From contig NC_079904.1 of assembly GCF_024868665.1 (NCBI RefSeq), positions 17,627,866 to 17,691,865 on the forward strand: DNA of 64,000 nucleotides, read 5' to 3'. This DNA comes from Triplophysa rosa. Its lineage: Eukaryota; Chordata; Actinopteri; Cypriniformes; Nemacheilidae. Positions 12,601 to 64,000 of the stretch are shown here, piece by piece; the stretch's first letter is position 1; the number at the start of each line of letters is the position of its first letter. The notes beneath the pieces are model-generated. The model saw nothing but the letters and a program-made list of their open reading frames with translations. It had not been told where the DNA came from and made no database searches. The translations under genes and the position numbers were made by a program.

Positions 12601-15600
12601 GGCAAAACTATAACAAAACAGGAATTCAAACAAAAACTTCCCACGAGGGGGCAAGATAAACAAGGTCCAATAATAATATGAATAATATAAATAACAAGTC
12701 CACAAACTTGACGGTCACAGGAACAAGGCGACATAGCAAATGGCACAAAACGAACGAGCACAGGACAGCAGACACTAACAAAGGATAATTAAAAAGGGAC
12801 AGGTGTCCGTAATGAAACACTGAAGGGAAGCTAAACGAGAGGGGCGGGACCAAAGACGAGACCGGAGAGAACGCATATTATGTCGTGACCGACAATATGT
12901 TTCTCTCCACACAAAACAAGAGGCTCTGCCATGATTCTGCCACAAGACCAAGAAAGACATGACATGATGAGGCAGAATCATGACACATAACCATGGTAAC
13001 AAAAAAGGAACTCAATCCGAAACTATCGAAACAAACAGGGAGCTGATTAATGAATAACTAAACAAGCTGACAACAGAAACACGGTAGAAACAAAGATACC
13101 ACAAACATAAAACAGAACCTAAACCTGACAATTATATCCTGCAAAATGTTTGTGTTTTGTTGTAATTATAGACTAATCAAAGCATTTAGGTTTTTAAAAC
13201 CCCGAGTGATGTTATTGAATTTATAGCAGGTGAAATAGAAATGCATGCTTAGCAGATTCATTTGGTGTCAGGTGGTTTTAGGAGGAGTGAGGCTCAGAAA
13301 GGTTTGGACCTCGGATCTGAACTGCTGAATACTTCCACTGCAATTAGAGGGTCCTCCACAACATCACCGCTTGTTGTTAGTGGTTACCTGTCGTTATGGT
13401 TACCGTGTCCCTCGCTCCCAGCAACAGAAGCTCCCCAGAGCGCGACGGACAGCACATGTGTTTCTCCAGTCATAAACACACATGGAGGTACGGAATATAT
13501 ACATTCGTGAGGTCACTCAACAAACAACATGAACTCTTCCACACGTCCCTTTAAATGAGGAGCCGCAATTCTTCTTTAAAAATCATTTGACAAAGTGTGA
13601 CTTGGTCCCTCAAGCAAAAAAAAAACAAATAGAACGGAATAGAATATGATTGCTTAAAAAACAAGAAGACGTTTATTGATATATTGATGATAACCAATGA
13701 AACGGTCAAGTGGTAAATTTAAAGTAATATCTTTATTTAAAACCTATCTCAAAAATGTATAAGAACAAATGCATTTCAATATAATTATAGTTTATATAAA
13801 GCCACGGAAATAATTAAGAGAATTTCTGAATTATTAATGTTTCATTCTGTGAACTATACTAACAATTCCTTTACCAAATTTTGAATACAAATATTTATGC
13901 ATTTATTTTAAGAAACTGAAAACTGGACAAACAGGTGAAAAGAACAGAATAGGTGCTCTGGATTTTTTTCAGATCTCAAATACTGCAAAGAAAACAAGTT
14001 CAGATTCACTTTTAAGCAGCACAACAGTCATATTTCTACATGTGTTTAGGAAAAGTTCAACAAAATACATTTTTAGCACCGTTTTCGTGCGTCTTGTCAC
14101 GCTGTCAGTCTTTCACATTGCTGTTGGATGACTTTATGTCACTCCTGAGGTTTGATTTTGTTGAAATACAACACAGAAACATGCGTAATGGTCTCTTACA
14201 TGTTTTCCCACGGCTGTATCTAATACATGAGTCCATATTAAAAACTGCTTTGAAACGTGATAATTATCTATAAATATATTCATGTAAAAGACAACTTTTT
14301 TAAATCTCACAAATGTTAAGATAATTGACCTTTGGTCTTCTGAAAAAAATCAGGTACACAATCAGGTTTGAACATGGCACGTTTAGGGTGAGTTGATAAG
14401 AATCTCGTGCATGAAATTGTAATGCAATCTCAGTTAGCACATATAGGCTATAGAACTATGAGTGTCGTCCGAATGCAAGCGTTTAAATAGGACAAACATA
14501 AATAGACGCAGTCATCTCTCCGTCGTGGCCAGAACTTACCGGCCCTTCAAAATGCAATACAATGATGTACTCAAACACACACGCACGGCGCTTAATGCGG
14601 TGATGCAACTCAAGACCGAGGCAAAATAACATCAAGTCATGCGTGAACACAGATGCCAGAAGACTCCTGAAATAACAGTCCATATTCTATAAACTACATC
14701 CCTGCTGAAAAACCCCCACTGAAATGAAACAGAAAACGCACACTACTTCAAATCATTCTGAATTGGGTTGATTCTTCATGGCAGAATGTTTCATTGAAAT
14801 GATAATTGCATTTTTATCATCTCACTGCGGTATATGGATGCGTTGTTCTTTTCCGTTCGAGGGTTTGTAAACAAAACGACAGATGACACATGTGATTGAA
14901 AGAGCACTCGCTCTCTCTCTCTCTGTCCCCAAGAGACACTGTTCGGCTGTGCGTAACGGCTCGTTTAAACCATGTGTTTCAGCGTCATCGCAAAATAATG
15001 TTCTCAGTATCAATGTTCTTATAACTGAACCATATTTATTTGAGTGTTGTTGTTTATTGCTATGTGCCTTCATAAGCACGCTGAACGCTTTCTTTGAACG
15101 GTTCGAACGCACCGAGTCTCGCGTGAATCCTTTCTCTGCTTTCACTCTCCAGCGCGCGCGCAAGTGTTTTCCAGACTGACGGGAGGAGCTTTGGATTAGA
15201 ATGCACAGTTTTATCCGAAGCGTGTCAGTGTAACGGCAAAGTAAACCATCATGGATGTACGCGGGGCGCTTTGGAATTTAACTCCACTGGTCTTTTCGAC
15301 GTGAATGCTGAATGGCTCGGACATGGAGATAGCTTTGGTGAGTTTTGACAAGAGAGGGGACGGAGGAGGTGATGGAGAAACCAACCAAAACCAAAATTCC
15401 CTGGACCATCCGCGCTCGCTTCGAACGGCACCCAACAACGCGAGCCTGTGGAAAATCAACGACATGAACAACACGACGGGCTCCACGGAGAACACGGTGG
15501 ATTATTACAGTCCCCATCTGTTCGACGAGGACGTCCTCCACGTGGACATCGACCACGAGAGCAACGAGCGAGTTCTCATCAACATCGCCGGACTGAGGTT

Positions 15601-17667
15601 CGAGACGCAACTGGGCACGCTCAACCAGTTTCCCGACACTCTACTTGGAGATCCCGACAAGAGGATCAAGTATTTCGACCCCCTCAGGAACGAGTATTTC
15701 TTCGACCTCAACCGGCCGAGTTTTGACGGGATTCTTTATTTCTACCAGTCGGGCGGCAAGATCCGTCGACCTGTCAACGTGTCGATCGACGTGTTCGCGG
15801 ACGAGGTCCGCTTTTATCAGCTGGGCGAAGACGCGATGGACCGCTTCCGCGAGGACGAGGGCTTCATCAAAGAGGAGGAGAAGCCGTTGCCTCAAAACGA
15901 GTTTCAGAAGCAAGTGTGGCTCATCTTCGAGTACCCCGAAAGCTCGGGTCCCGCCCGCGGCATCGCGATCGTGTCCGTGATCGTCATCACCATATCCATC
16001 ATCACTTTCTGTCTGGAAACTTTGCCGGAGTTTCGCGACGAGCGCGAGCTGGCCGTGGCGAGCCGCGCGATCAACGGCACGCAGGAGCGCCCGTCGCTCA
16101 CCTTCAGCGACCCGTTCTTCATCATCGAAACCACGTGCGTGATCTGGTTCACCTTCGAGCTCTTCGTGCGCTTCTTCGCGTGTCCCAGCAAGTCGGAGTT
16201 TTCCAAGACCGTCATGAACATAATCGACATCATGTCCATCATGCCCTACTTCATCACGCTGGGCACGGAGCTCGTGGAGCAGCAGGGTCAGGAGCACAAC
16301 AACGGGCAGCAGGCCATGTCTCTGGCCATCCTGAGGGTCATCCGCCTGGTGCGGGTGTTCCGCATCTTCAAGCTCTCCAGACACTCCAAGGGTCTCCAGA
16401 TCCTGGGCAAGACCCTGCAGGCGAGCATGCGGGAGCTCGGGCTCCTCATCTTCTTTCTGTTCATCGGGGTCATCTTGTTCTCCAGCGCCGTCTTCTTCGC
16501 CGAGGCCGACGAACCCGAGTCGCACTTCTCCAGCATCCCGGATGCCTTCTGGTGNCTGGATGTTGGATGCTCTTGTTTTTGTGTTTTTTTGGAAAAGAAA
16601 TAAAAAATATACAGAAAAAAAGTGCTTGTCATCTTTGACAACACAGTATGCTACAGTGTTTTTTCCATTTCATGCAAAACAGCAAATTTGAACATACAAG
16701 GTTTTAGAAGGACAGTGATGATATGTTAGTTGTTGATCAAGTTTTTAAGACTTTTTTTGATAAAATGAAAAATTTGACAATAAATTCTGTTTTCACAGTG
16801 ATGTTCATATATAACCTGTTACACATCCTCAAACAGATCACCCAGTGTCCGTGTTACTGGTGGGACTGGGTGGCGGTGGCCTGCCCCAGTTTGTGCATGA
16901 CTTTGTGCCTTGTGCACGAGTGGAGGTGGTGGAACTGGACCCAGCCGTGCTTGAGGTGGCTCAGACCTGGTTTGGATTTCAGACGGATGAGAGGCTGAAG
17001 GTTATACTGGGAGATGGACTGGAGCACATTACAATGCTGGAGAGTAAAGGTAGGAAAACATCTAAACAGTTTTGTAGAAACAAAGGGGTTCCAGGAGGTT
17101 CTTAGTGGCATTGTGCCTTATCTGAACCATCTTAAACATTTTTGCTCTTTTTATAGGAGGCCATTCATTTGATGTTGTCATGTTTGACTTTGACAGCAAA
17201 GACACCACCCTGGGCATGAGCTGCCCTCCACCAGCCTTTGTAGAAACTTTACTACTAAAAAAAGTTTACAACTTGCTAACACCTCGAGGTAAGAGAGATT
17301 TATTGTTGTAGTAAGATTAAATGTTGAAGCTTCTTCAAGAAAAGTTCTGATGGTTTCTTTCTTTTCCTTCAAAGGGCTGTTTATGCTTAACCTTGTGTGT
17401 CGTGACTCGTCTCTCAGGAAGTCTGTGCTTGAGCGCGTTCAGGCCATTTTCCCACGTGTGTTCTCTCGAGGAATTGAGGGTGAAGTCAATGAGGTGCTTC
17501 TGTGTTGCAGAAGTGCAGGGGAAGGGCACAAACCTCACACTGTTCCACACACATTACAACAGACAGCAAATGACCTACAGAAGACACTACGTAATAAAAA
17601 CCAGACTGCAACTTGTGTCCCTCAAATAGACATTACTGCCATGTTAAATGATCTAAAGGTCATCTAA
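6450..17667 (+). CDS. mettl13: eEF1A lysine and N-terminal methyltransferase (METTL13), 8 exons, intron 5 disrupted by foreign block
   Basis: METTL13 has two SAM-dependent methyltransferase domains. In mammals the N-terminal one methylates Lys55 of eEF1A and the C-terminal one methylates the eEF1A N terminus. Exons are 6450-6602, 7031-7769, 8476-8675, 8752-8941, 9358-9531, 16837-17049, 17157-17288 and 17375-17667. They sum to 2,094 nt, giving 697 aa (human 699), with all phases consistent. Motif I of the first domain is [10 protein letters not shown] (about 52-61), followed by NIDISE and [10 protein letters not shown] basic linker (about 430-450) precedes the second domain, with VGLGGGG (about 494-500), VVELDP and MFDFDSKD. 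The coding sequence is intact. The kcna5 block inside intron 5 is almost certainly an assembly insertion, not part of the gene. Confidence 0.96.
7031..7769 (+). CDS. mettl13: mettl13 exon 2
   Basis: It encodes most of the first methyltransferase domain, with [27 protein letters not shown] and ALDKGTLDA. The acceptor is TTGCAG and the donor ATTG|GTGAGT. The open frame upstream of 7031 is intron read-through. Confidence 0.96.
8476..8675 (+). CDS. mettl13: mettl13 exon 3
   Basis: It encodes [12 protein letters not shown] through [12 protein letters not shown]. The acceptor is TTTTAAG at 8475. A CAG 8 nt further in looks stronger but would shift the frame, so the AAG site is chosen by frame and by human IPQGRE. 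Confidence 0.92.
8752..8941 (+). CDS. mettl13: mettl13 exon 4
   Basis: It encodes [20 protein letters not shown] to [10 protein letters not shown], matching human [11 protein letters not shown] and VQSEARL. The donor is ACAG|GTGAGC. Confidence 0.95.
9013..9303. mobile_element. Angel-like palindromic MITE in mettl13 intron 4
   Basis: It starts AAAGGGATAGTTCACCC. Two arms with CAGAACACAAAAGAAGATAT and its inverse flank CCATTCACTTCTATTGTATGGACACAAAACCAATGCAAGTGAATGGG-type centre sequence. The right end has decayed into a T-rich run. Confidence 0.8.
9358..9531 (+). CDS. mettl13: mettl13 exon 5
   Basis: It encodes a Lys-rich linker ([13 protein letters not shown]) and then [19 protein letters not shown], matching human SYLCCEHHKAMIAGLALLR. 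It is the last exon before the disrupted intron. The donor is AAGG|GTAAGT. Confidence 0.95.
9532..11085. other. mettl13 intron 5, left part
   Basis: AT-rich intron sequence without recognised genes. An ATT/ATC microsatellite lies near 10767-10803. It ends in the 48 bp segment (11038-11085) that is repeated at 16556-16602. Confidence 0.7.
11038..11085 (+). repeat. Left copy of 47-48 bp direct repeat bracketing the kcna5 block
   Basis: The segment starting CTGGATGTTGGATGCTCTTG and ending in GAAATA is repeated at 16556-16602 with a single A indel. Removing everything from one copy to the other restores a simple mettl13 intron. This is the pattern expected of overlapping contig ends not collapsed at a gap. 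Confidence 0.92.
12506..12985 (+). mobile_element. DNA transposon with TGTCATGATT / AATCATGACA ends
   Basis: The left end TGTCATGATTTCTAGGAAAG and the right end GGCAGAATCATGACA are imperfect inverted repeats. The interior (AACCCAAGTGCAGGCAGCGG, CACAAAACAAGAGGCTCTGC, CAAGAAAGACATGACA) is the same family as 38512-39047, in the same orientation. It has no transposase ORF and no clean target duplication. Confidence 0.75.
14700..15322 (+). promoter_or_regulatory. kcna5: Upstream region / 5' UTR of kcna5
   Basis: The stretch before the start codon becomes GC-richer from about 15080 (GCGCGCGCAAG at 15152). It has a CT run near 14910-14927 and no open frame matching a known protein. Promoter role is inferred only from position. 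Confidence 0.35.
15323..16554 (+). CDS. kcna5: Kv1.5-type voltage-gated potassium channel, truncated at assembly gap
   Basis: The single coding exon of a Shaker-family channel, open for 410 codons before the N at 16555. The start is taken at [10 protein letters not shown] because human KCNA5 begins MEIALV; an ATG six codons upstream is in frame. KCNA5-specific residues include [31 protein letters not shown] S2, [14 protein letters not shown] after S1 and [13 protein letters not shown]. In order it has a T1 tetramerisation domain (about 83-180), S1, S2, S3, an S4 with regularly spaced arginines ([19 protein letters not shown]), S5 and the start of the pore helix (IPDAFW). The selectivity filter, S6 and C terminus are absent, so as assembled it cannot encode a channel. 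The cause is the gap, not an internal mutation. Confidence 0.93.
16555..16555. other. Single ambiguous base (N), contig junction
   Basis: The only N in the window. It interrupts kcna5 within the codon after DAFW and is followed immediately by the second copy of the mettl13-intron direct repeat. Confidence 0.99.
16556..16602 (+). repeat. Right copy of 47-48 bp direct repeat bracketing the kcna5 block
   Basis: It is identical to 11038-11085 apart from one A. From here the sequence returns to mettl13 intron 5, with exon 6 at 16837. Confidence 0.92.
16837..17049 (+). CDS. mettl13: mettl13 exon 6
   Basis: It encodes [37 protein letters not shown] and DGLEHI, the SAM-binding core of the second methyltransferase domain. 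Its phase matches exon 5 exactly, showing that the two exons belong together despite the intervening block. Confidence 0.96.
17157..17288 (+). CDS. mettl13: mettl13 exon 7
   Basis: It encodes [27 protein letters not shown] and VYNLLTPRG, matching human [20 protein letters not shown]. The donor is CGAG|GTAAGA. Confidence 0.96.
17375..17667 (+). CDS. mettl13: mettl13 exon 8 with stop codon
   Basis: It encodes [33 protein letters not shown] and a C terminus ending LNDLKVI, then TAA. Human ends in a comparable hydrophobic dipeptide context (LKTVTIV). Confidence 0.96.
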
Positions 17668-61172
<43,505 letters not shown>

Positions 61173-64000
61173 GTAAACCATCTCTTCAGACGTACGCCTT
61201 CAAACCGACCTATCTGTTCTCTGACTAGCCCTTCGGTTATGCTAGCTGCTTTAGCCCATGGTCCATTCCTTGGTCTTGGTCCATTTCAAGCTAAATTTTG
61301 GCACCACTAAACCATGACATGAGTCATCAAACTTGTTTATCTACTGCATGAAAGGGAATTTAACGTAAGTGTTCCTTCCATCCACAACACAGCTGAATAA
61401 ACTCAAAATTAATCAAGTGCCCAGTGATTATAGGGCTGGAACTCGGTGCTCTGTAAATACATTTCAGTAAACCATTTTGATAGCTCCAAGCACGAAAACA
61501 TTGGTGAAATGTTGGTTTTCACTTTTTCTGGGTTTTATGTGTTACATGTTGTTGGAAAGCATGTGTGACCACAAATCTTCTGCCCTACTGCTGCCTTCCA
61601 GTTCTCCAAGGGAGTTCAGAACATTATTATTGCAGTAAGATTTGAACAAGCAATTTGGCAATTTCATATGACTTTTTCTGTTCTTTACGTCTTAAAAAAT
61701 ACAATGCTTTTAATGCATCATATTGAAAATCAGTGTGCGTTATACGTGTGAAGATTGCAGTTTACATAAGACTGTCGGCAAATAAACTGTCTAATAATTT
61801 AGGGTTTTCACAAAATGTGCGTATTTAAAGAGTACATAACTAGGGATTTTTAAGGTCCTACTTTGGTTTATGGAGTGTCCAACAAGTTTATGTACATAGA
61901 AGTTGTAAAAACACTATTATTTCGTTATAATAGGCAGTTATTCTTACCTTACTTCTTGACTGATTCTCAAATGATTCGTTCCGCGATTCATCTGTCTATT
62001 CCCTCCTTTCCGCTAGCCTAGTCTGATGTGATTGGTCAGATGGTCTAGTCTGTGATTGGTCTACCGCTCACGAGGCTCACGAGCTACAGTGTTTGGGGGA
62101 GAAGATTGAAGTTTTCGCGGGCAGTCCTAGCAAAACGTAGGCGGGGACTATATGTAGTGACGTAAATCCACCGCGGTTCACGAATCGGACTAGGGACGAC
62201 TCGTTTGCGTGGTTCGGAGGCGACTCCCTTTTTTCCAAGCCAATAACTTTGTTATTCATTCACCTTCGGATTTACAACTTGGCAGACTGCTTACTTTCAA
62301 ACACGGCAACATTACAGACGGCATGAAATGTAATTTTCATGATCTCATGTTATGTACTCTTTAACATTCACAATTTCAACTAATTACAAATTTACAATGT
62401 GTGATATGATCAATCGTATTTTTAATAAATAATAATAATAAATGACACCCCTTAAACTCGTGACTTCAAGGCAGCATGGAGCACAACAGGCATATGTTCA
62501 GGAAAAAAAGCTCAGTTTCTTCTATTATGCCTTCCAAATGTTGGGATTTATGCTCTTACCAAACACAACTAATAAGACCCTTGGTATCCTGAGAGTAAGG
62601 CTTGTTCTTGGACCTGTAGGATTAGTCTCAAAGCTGCGAACTCAGAGACCCGAACTCCTCATGACATTTAGGCATACCTACCTTTACATGCATGATGGAT
62701 GAGACCACGTGCTCACTGGTCCCAAAACTACATAACTAGATCACAGACACTATCGTCTACACGTACCATAAACATGTGGCTCAGAGTGTAAAGGAAAAAA
62801 GAGCCGTTTGGCTTCAACAGATGTATGCACTTATTCACACATGCAAACACATTTACTGTGAGTGTTTAAACCACACCTACAAACACATGTACATCAAGGT
62901 GCAGAAAAAAGCCCTTGAGTACAAAATTTTTGAGTACAAAAAGAGTATATTATGGAAAAATAGGGGGGGCATTTATATAAAAACATTATTAGTAATATTT
63001 TTATTATATATTTTTTAAGAGTAGTAAAAATGTGAATTACAGAAATGAAAATGTACTGGGAGAGAGGGAGACAATATGCTCTACATAAAACAGCAGCTAT
63101 CTTCTGGTTGGCCGTGATTTTGTCACATCACACAGTTTCACGTTCAGTGTTTGCTTATGACTGGAAACTGAATTAGAACACAGTGTTAATGATCCCTAAA
63201 ATAGGCTTCACTTCCTTTATGCAAACCATACTTTGTGCCAAATCTAATTTATGACCCAGACTTTTCTTTGCGAGACTCACTTGAGATGGACGGGGGTCCT
63301 CTGGAAGTATTTTTCATATTTGATTTGCAGTACAGATGGTCTCTCTTTCAAGCTCTTGTCTCGTTTCCATGTCAAAGACGAATCACTAGAGACCATTCAC
63401 GAAGGCTTCTCGTGTGTCTTACAGTTGTTTGACTGTTGTGTTGTGTGGATTTCTGGTATGCTTCATATTTCACATGAGCAAGGATAAAGGAGCATGACTT
63501 CATCGAAGGAGCGTTGAATGGGAGTTGTGGTCAACTTACTGTTCAGACTCCCATAGCAAAGTGCCGCTGTTTGGTCCTTTCTCACCGTTCCAGTGGTGTT
63601 TATTTTTTACGGCAAACTCTTAACTTGTCCCAGTTTTGATCTCTCTTTCATTCCTTACCTCTATTTTTGGCCCATTTGTCATTTCTGCCTCATTTCCTTT
63701 TGTGTTCAGAAATGGGTCTGTTTGGACCTCCACCCATTTCTCCTTCTCCCGTCGCCCCTTTAGTTCTCCCACTCACTTTTTCACATTTCCTCTCACAATC
63801 ACTCATCCCCACTTTCCAACCTTCCCTCTCTTTCCTTCCACCCCCATACCCCTTTTTCTCTCCTGCAGAACTCATTTGAACCTTTTCACAGTTGTGCCGT
63901 TACGTTCAGCGTGACCCGGGCCGACATCACCTTCAGATGTTCGTAGAAATACATCAAATTTTTTATTTCTAAATACATCCTACGTGTTCTTTTATATTTA
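61173..64000. other. Sequence after dnm3 exon 20
   Basis: The expected short last exon (mammalian C terminus ending SLLD) was not recognised. The region has one TTAA-type element (61825-62364). A strong polypyrimidine-AG at 63709 opens a frame compatible with exon 20, but it encodes a sequence unlike known dynamin tails. Confidence 0.5.
61825..62364. mobile_element. TTAA-type element (AGAGTACATAAC ends)
   Basis: TTAAAGAGTACATAAC at the left and GTTATGTACTCTTTAA at the right are exact inverted repeats with TTAA flanks. The interior is GC-richer, with two TGATTGGTC-like (CCAAT) words. No ORF for a transposase. Confidence 0.9.

Larger units (their letters stand above)
11086..16554. other. Foreign block inside mettl13 intron 5 (probable misplaced contig)
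   Basis: A 5.5 kb block with no relation to mettl13. It contains a 117 nt open stretch with a splice-donor-like end (11086-11202; unrecognised protein, [20 protein letters not shown]), a TGTCRTGA-ended transposon, AT-rich sequence with no recognised gene at 13.0-14.8 kb, and the 5' flank and truncated coding exon of kcna5. It stops in mid-codon next to the single N at 16555. Confidence 0.85.

Noticed and set aside
15305..15322. Upstream ATG as kcna5 start (MLNGSD...)
   Set aside because: Human KCNA5 begins MEIALV, which aligns with the second ATG at 15,323; the first adds six unconserved residues.
15641..16525. 294-codon minus-strand ORF opposite kcna5
   Set aside because: It is the shadow of the conserved, GC-rich kcna5 coding exon; its composition (D, E, H, R repeats) reflects antisense codons and matches no family.
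11086..16554. Real nested kcna5 gene or retrocopy inside mettl13
   Set aside because: A retrocopy would show target duplications and a poly(A) tail; instead the block has 5' flanking DNA, ends in mid-codon at an N and is bracketed by duplicated host intron sequence.

Overview
The window is vertebrate nuclear DNA from a teleost fish, most likely a cypriniform (carp/minnow/loach group). Three lines of sequence support this: intron-split genes with canonical GT-AG sites, proteins close to but distinct from mammalian orthologues, and many small TTAA-flanked and hAT-type DNA transposons, including the palindromic 'AAGGGATAGTTCACCC' (Angel-like) family typical of cyprinid genomes. There is no prokaryotic content, CRISPR array or operon.

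Layout. 1-3.6 kb: 3' flank with one hAT-type MITE. 3.6-6.06 kb, minus strand: complete 8-exon itpa (inosine triphosphate pyrophosphatase, 203 aa). 6.06-6.45 kb: short head-to-head intergenic region with three CCAAT boxes, probably a shared promoter. 6.45-17.67 kb, plus strand: complete 8-exon mettl13/eef1aknmt (dual eEF1A methyltransferase, 697 aa). Its intron 5 is interrupted by a foreign block (about 11,086-16,554) carrying a truncated kcna5 (Kv1.5 channel). The block ends at a single N and is bracketed by a 47-48 bp direct repeat of the intron itself, which looks like a scaffold join error. 19.5 kb to the window end, plus strand: dnm3 (dynamin-3), 20 coding exons giving 823 codons; the last coding exon is not securely identified.

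The dnm3 intron between exons 15 and 16 carries, on the opposite strand, the miR-199a and miR-214 hairpins, i.e. the conserved dnm3os cluster. The order on the minus strand is miR-199a then miR-214, about 2.6 kb apart. A roughly 12-unit minisatellite lies between them. This intron also appears to use a GC-AG donor.

The other dnm3 introns are filled by transposons. The largest block (28.6-35.7 kb) is a multi-level nest: an Angel-like MITE split by another MITE, which contains a decayed DIRS-type retrotransposon (SAP-like segment, zinc-finger motif, RT, RNase H, then a long minisatellite) and a 1.5 kb hAT element with a perfect 8 bp target duplication. Other hAT insertions with clean 8 bp target duplications are at 27.2-28.6 kb (two nested), 38.1-40.1 kb (with another element inside) and 59.2 kb.

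The genes are not one pathway. itpa cleans the nucleotide pool, mettl13 modifies elongation factor 1A, dnm3 drives membrane fission, and the antisense microRNAs are a separate developmental regulator. mettl13 - dnm3 - antisense miR-199a/214 is the order known in vertebrates on human 1q24; human ITPA lies on another chromosome. I found no clearly novel biological system. The points most worth checking are the kcna5 misjoin, the GC-AG intron that hosts the microRNA cluster, and the minisatellite inside the pri-miRNA.
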